A stretch of 64,000 nt of DNA from Ectopseudomonas chengduensis (GTDB lineage: Bacteria; Pseudomonadota; Gammaproteobacteria; Pseudomonadales; Pseudomonadaceae): contig NZ_FMZQ01000006.1 in the NCBI RefSeq assembly GCF_900102635.1, positions 1-64,000 of the forward strand, read 5' to 3'. Both the position numbers and the translations under genes were made by a program. Positions 48,141 to 58,690 of the stretch are shown piece by piece. The stretch's first letter is position 1; each line of letters begins with the position of its first letter. The notes beneath the pieces were generated by a model that was not told where the DNA came from, did not search any database, and saw nothing but the letters and a program-made list of their open reading frames with translations.

Positions 48141-48245
48141 GGGCGACCGCCCGGGGTGCTCTAACACCCTGAGCGGCCGCCAGACCGCAGACTAGCCCTG
48201 CAAGCCCGGCCATGGCCCCCGCCTCGTGCACGAAGCGGCGGCAGG
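48141..48245 (+). ncRNA. C4-antisense-RNA-like structure
   Basis: A compound hairpin is built of GGCG (48142-48145), CCGC (48147-48150) and GGGTG (48154-48158). They pair with CACCC (48165-48169), GCGG (48173-48176) and CGCC (48178-48181) around a CTCTAA loop. AGACCGCAGACTAGC follows (48182-48196), and a second hairpin lies near 48220-48240. This order resembles the phage C4 antisense RNA that controls antirepressors in P1/P7-type phages. Identification is from memory of the motif; the strand follows that motif. The rest of 47999-48281 carries no gene. Confidence 0.5.
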
Positions 48246-48252
48246 CTAACAC

Positions 48253-48268
48253 CTGTTTATCCATACAG
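48253..48268. promoter_or_regulatory. LexA (SOS) box before DNA methylase
   Basis: CTGTTTATCCATACAG has the invariant CTG-N10-CAG of LexA operators and the wider CTGT-N8-ACAG. It ends 13 bases before the methylase start, so that gene should be induced by DNA damage along with prophage induction. Confidence 0.7.
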
Positions 48269-48281
48269 TAAAGGCTTGCAT

Positions 48282-49085
48282 ATGACCAACCCTGTAATCC
48301 CGTGGCTGGGCGGCAAGCGCCGTCTGGCCGACCGTCTCATTCCGTTGTTCCCTCCGCACGAGTGCTACGTCGAGGCCTTCGCCGGCGGCGCTGCACTGTT
48401 CTTCATGCGCCCCCAGCCCGCGCCCGTGGAGGTGCTGAATGATGTGAACGGCGATCTGGTATCGCTGTATCGCGTCATCCAGAACCACCTCGAGGAGTTC
48501 GTGCGGCAGTTCAAATGGGCGCTCAGCTCTCGGCAGATCTTCGAGTGGCAAAAGATCACCCGCCCCGAAACCCTCACCGATATCCAACGTGCGGCGCGTT
48601 TCTTCTATCTGCAGCACCATGCGTTCGGCGGCAAGGTAGCGGGGCAAACGTTTGGCACCGCGACCACAGGGCCGGCGCCGAACATCCTGCGCATCGAAGA
48701 AAACCTGTCCGCGGCGTGGCAACGGCTGGCTGGCGTGTACGTGGAGAACCTGTCCTGGCTCGATTGCGTCGAGCGGTACGATCGTGCGCACACCTTCCAC
48801 TACATGGACCCGCCGTACTGGCAGACCGAGGGCTACGGCGTCGCCTTTCCCTTCGATCAGTACCTGGCGATGGCCGACTTCATGAAGCGCTGCAAGGGCA
48901 GGGTGATGGTGAGCATCAACGACCATCCCGACATCCGCCGGGCGTTCGATGGCTTCCATATGGAGCGGCTGGACATCCGCTACAGCTGCACCAACCAGCG
49001 CAGCGGCATGGCTGAAACGACAGGCGAGCTGGTGATCATGAACTGGGAGCCGGCCGCATTAGGTGGACTGTTCGATGGTCTCTGA
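48282..49085 (+). CDS. Dam-like N6-adenine DNA methyltransferase (second copy, D12 class)
   Basis: The 267-residue product has the D12 motifs IPWLGGKRRLADRLIPLF at the start, YVEAFAGGAALFFM (about 29-42), VLNDVNGDLVSLYRVIQN and catalytic MDPPYWQ (about 174). It is not closely similar to the methylase at 5342 beyond motifs. There is no restriction partner. The upstream LexA box suggests it marks phage DNA during induction. ATG 48282 is chosen; a TTG lies two codons upstream. The ribosome site is weak (AAAGG). Confidence 0.88.
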   Translation: MTNPVIPWLGGKRRLADRLIPLFPPHECYVEAFAGGAALFFMRPQPAPVEVLNDVNGDLVSLYRVIQNHLEEFVRQFKWALSSRQIFEWQKITRPETLTDIQRAARFFYLQHHAFGGKVAGQTFGTATTGPAPNILRIEENLSAAWQRLAGVYVENLSWLDCVERYDRAHTFHYMDPPYWQTEGYGVAFPFDQYLAMADFMKRCKGRVMVSINDHPDIRRAFDGFHMERLDIRYSCTNQRSGMAETTGELVIMNWEPAALGGLFDGL

Positions 49086-49152
49086 TTCGCTTGCTATGCC
49101 TCGGCCCCCAGAGCGTTACTGGTGCCAACGCGAAATCGACCGGAGACACAAC

Positions 49153-49335
49153 ATGAACCTGATTGAACACATGCAGCCCCTGCCGACCGAGCTGCTGCTG
49201 GCGATGGCCCTGGGGGAGGTCGATATGGAGGCGGTCGCCGCCCGGGTGATGATGCAGCGCGGCCTGGACAAACAAGGCCGCTGGGTAGGCTTCGAGCGGG
49301 CGGCCAAGGAATGGCAGGACATTGGCGGCGCTTGA
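49153..49335 (+). CDS. small phage protein, 60 aa, last gene before attR
   Basis: ATG 49153 follows GGAGA. The product starts MNLIEHMQPLPTELLLAMAL and ends WVGFERAAKEWQDI. It is helical and acidic. It lies in the same operon as the methylase and just before a strong terminator. Unknown function. Confidence 0.65.
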   Translation: MNLIEHMQPLPTELLLAMALGEVDMEAVAARVMMQRGLDKQGRWVGFERAAKEWQDIGGA

Positions 49336-49345
49336 CAGATGTAAG

Positions 49346-49387
49346 GCCCGGTATCGTGGGGGAGCCCTGCGGTACCGGGCTTTTTTT
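49346..49387 (+). terminator. terminator at the right end of the prophage
   Basis: GCCCGGTA (49346-49353) pairs with TACCGGGC (49373-49380), followed by T7. It insulates host genes from prophage late transcription. The following GTGCCTGAGATTTT echoes the CCTGGAGA cassette of the tail operon. Confidence 0.85.
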
Positions 49388-49418
49388 GTGCCTGAGATTT
49401 TAGTTTAGATAATGTGCG

Positions 49419-49469
49419 CTATGGGCAGCCAAGGGAGACAAACCCTACTTTCGGTGTGGCGGTGGACAT
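49419..49469 (-). pseudogene. rimO: original rimO 5' end left at attR (16 codons plus stop)
   Basis: On the minus strand ATG 49469 begins MSTATPKVGFVSLGCP and then meets TAG. This is the normal start of Pseudomonas RimO, cut off right after the GCP of the first cysteine motif. Its AGAGG ribosome site is intact upstream. It proves that the prophage split rimO and that the host promoter now drives only a 16-residue peptide. Confidence 0.9.
49440..49448. repeat. attR core of the prophage
   Basis: AAACCCTAC is identical to attL 2921-2929. It lies inside the truncated rimO start (reads GTAGGGTTT on the minus strand, codons VGF). The surrounding 27 bases match attL at 21 positions. Confidence 0.75.
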
Positions 49470-49497
49470 GCGGGCTAACCTCTAAGGGCGCCTGGGT

Positions 49498-49559
49498 GGC
49501 GCCTCTGATCAAAAAGTGCGCAATTCTAGCGGCGCTTCGTGCGCTTGACCAGAGGCGCC
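49498..49559. terminator. long inverted repeat between rimO start and cytochrome b561 gene
   Basis: GGCGCCTCTGATCA (49498-49511) pairs with TGACCAGAGGCGCC (49546-49559), with one mismatch. A short A5 (49511-49515) borders the left arm. It lies after the stop of the cytochrome gene and may be its terminator. The remaining interval to attR shows only the native rimO ribosome site. Confidence 0.45.
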
Positions 49560-49565
49560 TTCACC

Positions 49566-50114
49566 TCAATTACGTCCCGGCAGCATGCGCGTCAGGGTGT
49601 TATCGCGCGCCACGTAATGGTGGTACAGGCCGGCAATGGCGTGCAGGCCGATCAGCCAGTAACCGGCGGTGCCGGCCAGCTCGTGTAGTTCCTTGATCTG
49701 TCCGGCCAGTTCCTTGTCTGGGCCGATCAGCGCGGGCAGCTCCAGGCCGAAGAAGGGGATGGGCTTGTCAGCGGCGCTGAGGATCAGCCAGCCGGCCAGC
49801 GGCGCGCCAATCATCAGTGCATACAGCGCCAGGTGCATCAGCTTGGCAGGCAGGGCTTGCCAGGTCGGCAGCGGCGGCTCGATGGCTGGGGTCGGGCTGA
49901 GTGCGCGGGCCAGCAGACGCAGCCAGACCAGCGCGAAGACGCTCAGGCCGAGCATGAAGTGCCACTGCTTGAGCAGTTCGCGGGTTTCGCTACCCTTGGG
50001 GAAATTTCCTTTGAGCTCGATGCAGGCATAGACGACTGCGATCAGGATCAGCATCAGCCAGTGCAGGCCAATGGAGAGGCTTCCATAGCGTGGTGAGGCG
50101 TTCTTCCGGTTCAT
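49566..50114 (-). CDS. cybB: cytochrome b561 family protein
   Basis: This inner-membrane di-haem b-type cytochrome passes electrons from quinol-type donors. The 182 residues contain four hydrophobic helices with candidate haem histidines: LSIGLHWLMLILI (about 18), KQWHFMLGLSVF (about 52), a long third helix after KLMHLALYALMI, and GLHAIAGLYHHYVARD (about 155-170). In P. aeruginosa this gene also lies near rimO, so it is the true chromosomal neighbour beyond the prophage. Confidence 0.88.
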   Translation of the reverse strand: MNRKNASPRYGSLSIGLHWLMLILIAVVYACIELKGNFPKGSETRELLKQWHFMLGLSVFALVWLRLLARALSPTPAIEPPLPTWQALPAKLMHLALYALMIGAPLAGWLILSAADKPIPFFGLELPALIGPDKELAGQIKELHELAGTAGYWLIGLHAIAGLYHHYVARDNTLTRMLPGRN

Positions 50115-50214
50115 TCAGGCGTTCCTCGGTCAACGTCCTGCATCTGCAGCAGGCGTTTCCAGCATAAGCCTGCTTGGCTTATGGACCGCTGAGGTAGATC
50201 AATGCCCGGAAACG

Positions 50215-50242
50215 AAAAAGGCCACTCGATTGAGTGGCCTTT
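50215..50242 (-). terminator. terminator of the first tRNA-fMet gene
   Basis: On the minus strand GGCCACTC and GAGTGGCC form an 8-bp stem followed by TTTTTC. It lies 10 bases downstream of the tRNA gene. Confidence 0.8.
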
Positions 50243-50251
50243 ATCTGAAGG

Positions 50252-50328
<77 letters not shown>

Positions 50329-50407
50329 TCGACAATTCTACGCTTACTTAATGCCCTGTCAATCGATTTGTTTCGTTTGATCGAAAAAGTTAATTTTTCG
50401 TCAAAGC

Positions 50408-50435
50408 AAAAAGGCCACTCATTGAGTGGCCTTTT
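50408..50435 (-). terminator. terminator of the second tRNA-fMet gene
   Basis: It has the same GGCCACTC/GAGTGGCC stem as the one at 50215, followed on the minus strand by TTTTTGC. It is evidence that gene plus terminator were duplicated together. Confidence 0.8.
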
Positions 50436-50443
50436 CGTGAAGC

Positions 50444-50520
<77 letters not shown>

Positions 50521-50664
50521 TCTGTGGGTCGGCATTCTACAGCCAGAAGCTTGGCTGTCAACCGCTAATTGCAAGAAAAGTGTTTTCAACTCAGATGCTT
50601 AGCGTTAAACAACTGTTAGACTTCCTAGCTCCAGGCCAGGCTGGACGAGGCTTACGAGGGTGTT

Positions 50665-51717
50665 GTGCGCAAGATAATCCACGTCGACTGCGACTGCTTC
50701 TACGCCGCCATCGAGATGCGTGACGACCCGAGCCTGGCCAGTCGTCCGCTGGCCGTCGGCGGTTCGGCGGACCGTCGCGGGGTAATCGCCACCTGCAACT
50801 ACGAGGCGCGTGCCTATGGTGTGCGTTCGGCGATGTCGTCGCGGCATGCGCTGAAGCTGTGCCCGGATCTTCTGATCGTCAAACCGCGCTTCGAGGTGTA
50901 CCGCTCGGTCTCGCGTGACATTCACGGCATCTTTCGTCAGTTCACCGACCTGATCGAGCCGCTGTCGTTGGACGAGGCGTATCTGGATGTCAGTGACTCG
51001 CCGCATTTTGCCGGCAGCGCCACGCGCATCGCCCAGGAAATTCGCCGTCGTGTGGCGCAGGAGCTGCACATCACCGTGTCGGCTGGCGTCGCGCCGAACA
51101 AGTTCCTGGCCAAGATCGCCAGCGACTGGCGTAAACCCAACGGGTTGTTCGTGATTACCCCGGATCAGGTCGACGATTTCGTGGCGCAGTTACCGGTGAA
51201 CAAGCTGCATGGCGTCGGCAAGGTCACGGCTGACAAGCTGACGCGCTTAGGGATTCGCACCTGTCTGGATCTGCGCGACTGGAACAAGCTGGCGCTGGTG
51301 CGCGAGTTCGGCAGTTTCGGTGAGCGCTTGTGGCGCCTGGCCCACGGCATCGACGAACGTGCCGTGCAGGTGGACAGCCGCCGCCAGTCGTTGAGCGTGG
51401 AGCACACCTACGATCAGGATCTGCCGGATCTGCAGAGCTGCCTGGAGAAACTGCCGGCACTGCTCGAGGAGATGAACGGCCGCCTGCAGCGTCTGGACGC
51501 CAGTTATCGACCGGACAAGCCTTTCGTCAAAGTGAAGTTTCATGATTTCACCCAGACCACTCTGGAGCAGGCGGGGGCCAGTCGGGATCTGGAAAGCTAC
51601 CGGCTATTGCTGAGCAACGCTTTCGCCCGTGGCGACAAGCCGGTGCGCCTGCTCGGGGTGGGCGTCAGGCTGCATGATCTGCGCGGGCGGCAGGAGCAGC
51701 TGGAGCTGTTTGCGTAG
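50665..51717 (+). CDS. dinB: DNA polymerase IV (Y family)
   Basis: This translesion polymerase has catalytic residues in IIHVDCDCFYAAIE (Asp7, about residues 3-16) and LSLDEAYLDVS (Asp102-Glu103 type, about 98-108). Helix-hairpin-helix (LHGVGKVTADKLTRLGI) and little-finger domains complete its 350 residues. GTG 50665 starts it. No LexA box is evident in 50521-50664, unlike some other dinB genes. It is host-derived and syntenic with P. aeruginosa. Confidence 0.94.
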   Translation: MRKIIHVDCDCFYAAIEMRDDPSLASRPLAVGGSADRRGVIATCNYEARAYGVRSAMSSRHALKLCPDLLIVKPRFEVYRSVSRDIHGIFRQFTDLIEPLSLDEAYLDVSDSPHFAGSATRIAQEIRRRVAQELHITVSAGVAPNKFLAKIASDWRKPNGLFVITPDQVDDFVAQLPVNKLHGVGKVTADKLTRLGIRTCLDLRDWNKLALVREFGSFGERLWRLAHGIDERAVQVDSRRQSLSVEHTYDQDLPDLQSCLEKLPALLEEMNGRLQRLDASYRPDKPFVKVKFHDFTQTTLEQAGASRDLESYRLLLSNAFARGDKPVRLLGVGVRLHDLRGRQEQLELFA

Positions 51718-51907
51718 CCCGGATGCAATCCGGGAGCTCCTTGCGCGCTATCTCTCGATGCTCCGCTCTGACCTTTATAGGAGTGACCGGGCGGCACGCT
51801 GATTCAGCCGCGAATTTCGCGGATAAATCCGCTCCTACAACCCTGTGCAACAGCCAGCTCGATCATGGCCTTCGGGCTACCGCCCCGGATTGCATCCGGG
51901 CTACGCC
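51714..51907. repeat. Pseudomonas intergenic repeats (REP-like)
   Basis: TAGCCCGGATGCAATCCGGG (51715-51734) recurs inverted as CCCGGATTGCATCCGGGCTA (51884-51903). Between them ATTTCGCGGATAAATCCGCT (51813-51832) is a palindromic unit common in Pseudomonas intergenic DNA. The repeats separate dinB from the convergent META gene and may act as terminators or REP sites. Confidence 0.6.
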
Positions 51908-51908
51908 G

Positions 51909-52307
51909 TCACTGCGGCCAGAGGCGAATCGGCTTGCCGCTGGCCGGCCACAGCTGCAACTGGCCGATGTCGTTGAAGTCCCAGCGTTGCACTTCAGTCA
52001 ATGCCGCGAGGAAGCGCTGTTCCTGCTCCATCAGTGAGGGCGCGCACATCTTGCGGGTGCTGCCCGGGGCTTCGAAACGGACGGCATCACCCTTTAGCGT
52101 GTAGCCGGCGAACCAGTGGTTGCAGCCGGCGTGCCCGTGAGCACGACCGTCCGCGGCAAACGTGACGGTCAGGTGGCTGCGGTCGATCAGCGGGCTTTCG
52201 CCGATCCATTCCACTTGGTAGCTGCGTTCGGTTTCCAGTTGCGGTGCGTCGCTGGCGCAGCCGGCCAAAGTGGCGGCGAGCAGGGCGAGGGGCAGGGCGC
52301 GTTGCAT
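51909..52307 (-). CDS. META-domain lipoprotein (HslJ-like)
   Basis: It has a lipoprotein signal MQRALPLALLAATLAGC (lipobox LAGC, Cys17) followed by a META-type domain: VTFAADGRAHGHAGCNHWFA, GYTLKGDAVRF and MCAPSLMEQEQRFLAALTEV. HslJ relatives are linked to heat shock and antibiotic resistance; no reaction is known. GGAGG precedes ATG 52307, and the upstream gene ends five bases before it, so they form an operon. Confidence 0.8.
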   Translation of the reverse strand: MQRALPLALLAATLAGCASDAPQLETERSYQVEWIGESPLIDRSHLTVTFAADGRAHGHAGCNHWFAGYTLKGDAVRFEAPGSTRKMCAPSLMEQEQRFLAALTEVQRWDFNDIGQLQLWPASGKPIRLWPQ

Positions 52308-52311
52308 GGTG

Positions 52312-52743
52312 TCAGGCCTCCTGGCAGGTGCGGCACAAATGGCGGCCGGCGTCGTTGCGCCAGCCCAGTTCGGTGATACGAGCCTCGGCGGCCGGGGCTT
52401 GTGCGGTTTTGCCCAGGGCGGCGTCGACGGCGAATTCGAAATCCAGCTGCTTGCCGCAGCTGTCGCAGTTCACTTGCCAGTTATGAATGGCCAGCTCCTT
52501 GAACTGCGGGCCCTTGCACACGGCCAGCCATTGGCCGGGCGGGTTGATCAGGTGGCGAACCTTCTCCACCTCCAGGCGCATGTGCAGGTCGCGGCTGCCC
52601 TTGAGGGTGACCAGCAGCACGTCGTTGGCCTGGATGGAGCCGCCGTTGCCGGTGACCTGGTAGCGGCCCGGTGCCAGTGCGCGGCACTCGGTAAGGGTGT
52701 GTTGCGGGTTGAGCAGGGAATAACGGAAATCGTGTTCGGCCAT
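52312..52743 (-). CDS. conserved hypothetical protein with zinc-ribbon cysteines
   Basis: The 143-residue product (MAEHDFRYSLLNPQHTLTEC) has a beta-rich N-terminal domain and a Cys pair CDSCGKQ (about 93-99) with HLCRTCQEA at the end, a probable zinc site. It is conserved next to ldhA in Pseudomonas genomes as far as I recall. A GGAGG site precedes ATG 52743. Confidence 0.7.
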   Translation of the reverse strand: MAEHDFRYSLLNPQHTLTECRALAPGRYQVTGNGGSIQANDVLLVTLKGSRDLHMRLEVEKVRHLINPPGQWLAVCKGPQFKELAIHNWQVNCDSCGKQLDFEFAVDAALGKTAQAPAAEARITELGWRNDAGRHLCRTCQEA

Positions 52744-52770
52744 GGGTCCTCCAGATCAGCCGGCATGCTA

Positions 52771-53766
52771 TCACGCGCCGGCCTTGACCTCATTGCTCGG
52801 CTGGCCGGCGAGCCAGGCGGCGATGTTGTCCAGGGTGGTGCGGGCGATGGCGTCGAGCGCCTCATGGGTGAGAAAGGCCTGGTGTGCGGTAACGATGACG
52901 TTGGGAAAACTCAGCAGGCGGGCCAGGGTGTCGTCCTGCAGCGGCAGGTCGGAGTGATCCTCGAAGAACAGCTCCGACTCTTCCTCGTAGACATCCAGGC
53001 CCAGATAGCCGAGCTGGCCGCTTTTCAGGGCCTTGATCAGGACGGGCGCGTCGACCAGCGCGCCGCGGCCTGTGTTGATCAGCATCGCGCCACGTTTCAT
53101 CTGAGCCAGACGTGCGGCATCTATCAGGTGGTAGCTGTCGTCGGTCAGCGGGCAGTGCAGGCTGAGGATGTCGCTGCTGGCGATCACCTCTTCGAGTGGT
53201 GCCTGGCGCGCGCCGAGCTCACCGAGCCCGGTCAGCGGGAACGGATCGTAGATCAGCACCTGGCAGCCGAAGCCGTGCATGATGCGGGCGAATACCTGGC
53301 CGATCTTGCCGCCTCCGACCACGCCGACGGTCTTGCCATGCAAGTCGAAGCCGGTCAGGCCATGCAGGGAAAAATCACCCTCGCGCGTGCGGTTGAACGC
53401 GCGGTGGATGCGCCTGTTGAGGGCCAGCACCAGGGCCACGGCGTGTTCGGCCACGGCATGCGGTGAATAGGCCGGTACTCGCACCACTGGCAGGCCGAGG
53501 CGCTGCGCCGCTGCCAGGTCGACATGGTTGTAGCCGGCCGAGCGCAAGGCGATCAGACGCGTGCCGCCGGCCGCCAATTGTTCGAGCACCGCTGCCGACA
53601 GGTCGTCGTTGATGAAGGCGCAGACCACGTCGTTGCCTTTGGCCAGCGCCACGCTGTCGCGGGTCAGGCGCGCTTCATGAAACTGCAGGTGCCAATCGGA
53701 CGAGCCGCTGGCCGCCAGGAAAGAGTCGCGGTCGTAGGTTTTGCTGCTGAACAGGCAGATACGCAT
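52771..53766 (-). CDS. ldhA: fermentative D-lactate dehydrogenase
   Basis: It reduces pyruvate to D-lactate with NADH. The 331 residues show LRSAGYNHVDLAAA (about 74-87), the dinucleotide site VGVVGGGKIGQVFARI (about 147-162) and the D-2-hydroxyacid dehydrogenase catalytic residues Arg in NTGRGALVD, Glu in DVYEEES and His in TAHQAF. It lies next to gacS as in P. aeruginosa. Confidence 0.95.
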   Translation of the reverse strand: MRICLFSSKTYDRDSFLAASGSSDWHLQFHEARLTRDSVALAKGNDVVCAFINDDLSAAVLEQLAAGGTRLIALRSAGYNHVDLAAAQRLGLPVVRVPAYSPHAVAEHAVALVLALNRRIHRAFNRTREGDFSLHGLTGFDLHGKTVGVVGGGKIGQVFARIMHGFGCQVLIYDPFPLTGLGELGARQAPLEEVIASSDILSLHCPLTDDSYHLIDAARLAQMKRGAMLINTGRGALVDAPVLIKALKSGQLGYLGLDVYEEESELFFEDHSDLPLQDDTLARLLSFPNVIVTAHQAFLTHEALDAIARTTLDNIAAWLAGQPSNEVKAGA

Positions 53767-53775
53767 GGCAGGTCC

Positions 53776-56526
<2,751 letters not shown>

Positions 56527-56608
56527 GACGTTCCTCCTTAATGACATCTGGGCAGTGTAGCGATTCAGCGCGGCGGAATCTGTAGATGAGCGATTGTCGT
56601 TTAATAGG

Positions 56609-56627
56609 TAGAATTGTTCTCATTCTG
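56609..56627. promoter_or_regulatory. candidate Fur box before pirR
   Basis: TAGAATTGTTCTCATTCTG matches the 19-bp Fur consensus at 11 positions. It lies 18 bases before the pirR ATG, in the divergent gap to gacS. An iron-repressed promoter would suit the siderophore locus. Confidence 0.4.
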
Positions 56628-56645
56628 CCTGTTCGGTTTCTCTTC

Positions 56646-57356
56646 ATGAATGCCAGCTCTGCTTCTCCAGCCCGGATCCTCGCCGTCGAGGACGACCCTC
56701 TGCTTGCCAGTCACCTGCAGTCTCACCTGATGGCCCGTGGCTTCGACGTGACCCTCAGTCATGACGGTAGCGATGGGTTGCGCTTGGCTGAGAACGAGGA
56801 TTTCGATCTGATCCTGATGGATATCCTGCTGCCCGGCACCAACGGCCTGGTGGCGCTGCAGCAATTGCGCCAGCGCTGCAGCGTGCCGGTTCTGCTGATG
56901 TCCGCGTTGGGCGATGAGCAGAATCGCATCGCCGGTTTCAGTCAGGGCGCCGACGATTATCTGCCCAAGCCCTTCAGTCTCGGCGAACTGAGCGTTCGAG
57001 TGGATGCGATTCTGCGGCGTGTCGCCTATGAGCGTCGCGAGCCGCAGTCGGGTGCAGAGGGCAACGGCTTGCAGTTCGACGAGGGGCGTTGCGATGTGGT
57101 TTTTCGTGGCACCTGGGTCGGCCTGACGCCCAGCGAATACCGGGTGCTGGAGCTGCTCTGGCGGCACCGGGACGAGGCGTTGAGCAAGCCCTTCCTTTAT
57201 CAGCAGGCGCTGCGCCGCGCCTACGCCCAGCACGACCGCAGCCTGGACATGCACGTCAGCCACATTCGGCGCAAGTTGCAGGGCGTCGGCTATGAGGCGA
57301 CGCGTGTCGATACCGTTTGGGGCAAGGGCTATATCCTGACGCAGGCCGGGGCATGA
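56646..57356 (+). CDS. pirR: OmpR-family response regulator PirR
   Basis: PirR activates the neighbouring TonB receptor gene in response to siderophore. The 236 residues contain a receiver domain (AVEDDPLL, Asp59 in LILMDILLPG, Lys in DYLPKPF) and a winged-helix output domain (LTPSEYRVLELLWRH ... SHIRRKLQGVGYEA). The synteny gacS-pirR-pirS-pirA-cysM matches PA0928-PA0932 of P. aeruginosa. ATG 56646 is preferred over 56586, which would run through the Fur-like site. Confidence 0.9.
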   Translation: MNASSASPARILAVEDDPLLASHLQSHLMARGFDVTLSHDGSDGLRLAENEDFDLILMDILLPGTNGLVALQQLRQRCSVPVLLMSALGDEQNRIAGFSQGADDYLPKPFSLGELSVRVDAILRRVAYERREPQSGAEGNGLQFDEGRCDVVFRGTWVGLTPSEYRVLELLWRHRDEALSKPFLYQQALRRAYAQHDRSLDMHVSHIRRKLQGVGYEATRVDTVWGKGYILTQAGA

Positions 57357-58690
57357 ACCTGCCGGGGCGGCACTCACTGCTGTGGCGGCTGGCCGGCGCA
57401 TTGGCGCTGTTCTGCCTGCTGCTGGTCAGCTTGCATGTGGATGTGGGCCGCGAGCTGATCGATGCGACCTCCTATTTGTCCGAATCCACCAGGCAGACGC
57501 TCAAAGGCTATGCCCGGGAGGCGGAAACGACATGGCGCGAGGAGGGCGCACCAGGCGTCGATGCCTTCCTGCAGCGGCTGCAGGAACGTGAGCAGATCTG
57601 GGCTGTGGTGGTCGATGAGCACAAGGATTCGTTGTCCTCGCAAGCCTTGACGGCCGAGCAGGCGCAGCGCCTTGATTTCGTGCGCAGGTTGGAGTTCCCG
57701 GTTGGGCGACCAGGTGGCACACCGACTTTTTACATTCCTTTCAGCGACGGCAATGCCCGGTTGGTCATGGAGTTGCCGCAGCGTTTGAACCCGCGCAAGT
57801 ACAACGAGCTGTGGGAGTTGCTGCTGCAGCGCGTGCTGCCGGCCATTCTGGCGGTCGTCGTGGCCGTTCTGCTCTACCGCCTGCTGATCGCGCCGCTGGC
57901 GATCCTCAGGCGTCAGGCCGCTGCGCTCAGCGCTGGCGACCTGTCTGCCCGGCTCGGGCCGCAGGTGACGCGGCGCAAAGACGAGTTGGGCGAGCTGGCG
58001 CGATCCTTCGATCATATGGCCGAACGCCTGCAGGGCACCGTGACGTTCCAGCGCCAGCTGCTGCGCGACCTGTCCCATGAACTGCGCACGCCGTTGGCCC
58101 GCTTGCGCGTGGCGGGGGAGAGCGAGCAGGACGTCGAGGCCCTGCGTCAGCGCCTGGCGCGTGAAGTCGAGGAAATGGAAAAGCTGGTCGGCGATGCGCT
58201 GGAGCTGGTCTGGCTGGATACGGAAAGACCCAGCTTGCCGCTGGAAGAAGTGGATATCGTCAGGCTCTGGGATGTGCTGCGGGAGAACGCCGGCTTCGAG
58301 ACGGGCTGGCCGATCGAGCGCATGCCCTGCGAGCTGCCGGCCGACTGCCGGGTGCTGGGCAACCTCAACGGTCTGGCGCAGGCGCTGGAAAACATCCTGC
58401 GCAATGCCATTCGCCACTCGCCGGAAGGGGCAGTGGTACGCCTGGCCGGACAGCGCGAAGGGGACCAATGGCTGTTATGGATCGAGGACCAGGGGCCGGG
58501 TGTCGCCGAGAGCGAGCTTGAGACCATCTTCCGTCCTTTCACCCGGCTCAGCGCTGCCCGTCCGGGTGGTGATGGCTTCGGCCTGGGGCTGGCCATTGCG
58601 CGCAGCATGATCGCTACTCAGGGCGGTTATCTGTGGGCAGAGAATGCCGCGCCTGGGCTGCGGCTTAAGCTCCGCCTGCAAAGTGTATAG
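57353..58690 (+). CDS. pirS: sensor histidine kinase PirS
   Basis: PirS is a membrane-bound partner of PirR. The 445 residues hold transmembrane helices about 10-27 and 161-180 around a periplasmic sensor domain, HAMP (about 181-235), His242 in RDLSHELRTPLARL, N-box ALENILRNAIRH and G-box GFGLGLAIA. The start overlaps the pirR stop (ATGA). The sensor domain is thought to detect ferric enterobactin or a related catecholate in the periplasm. Confidence 0.9.
   Translation: MNLPGRHSLLWRLAGALALFCLLLVSLHVDVGRELIDATSYLSESTRQTLKGYAREAETTWREEGAPGVDAFLQRLQEREQIWAVVVDEHKDSLSSQALTAEQAQRLDFVRRLEFPVGRPGGTPTFYIPFSDGNARLVMELPQRLNPRKYNELWELLLQRVLPAILAVVVAVLLYRLLIAPLAILRRQAAALSAGDLSARLGPQVTRRKDELGELARSFDHMAERLQGTVTFQRQLLRDLSHELRTPLARLRVAGESEQDVEALRQRLAREVEEMEKLVGDALELVWLDTERPSLPLEEVDIVRLWDVLRENAGFETGWPIERMPCELPADCRVLGNLNGLAQALENILRNAIRHSPEGAVVRLAGQREGDQWLLWIEDQGPGVAESELETIFRPFTRLSAARPGGDGFGLGLAIARSMIATQGGYLWAENAAPGLRLKLRLQSV

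Larger units (their letters stand above)
2921..49448. mobile_element. complete temperate siphophage prophage integrated in rimO
   Basis: The 9-bp sequence AAACCCTAC occurs at 2921-2929 and 49440-49448, within a wider imperfect match (21 of 27 bases read as rimO codons). Between the copies lie an integrase, CI/Cro-type switch, replication, holins, terminase, lambda-type head genes, tape measure, tail-tip, endolysin and spanin genes. No essential phage module is visibly truncated, so it may be inducible. The exact crossover point inside the imperfect match cannot be fixed by eye. The head genes are lambda-like; the tail-tip block is not lambda-like. Confidence 0.93.

Noticed and set aside
50521-50664. 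LexA box before dinB
   Set aside because: No CTGT-N8-ACAG match was found in the leader, so no SOS control is claimed.
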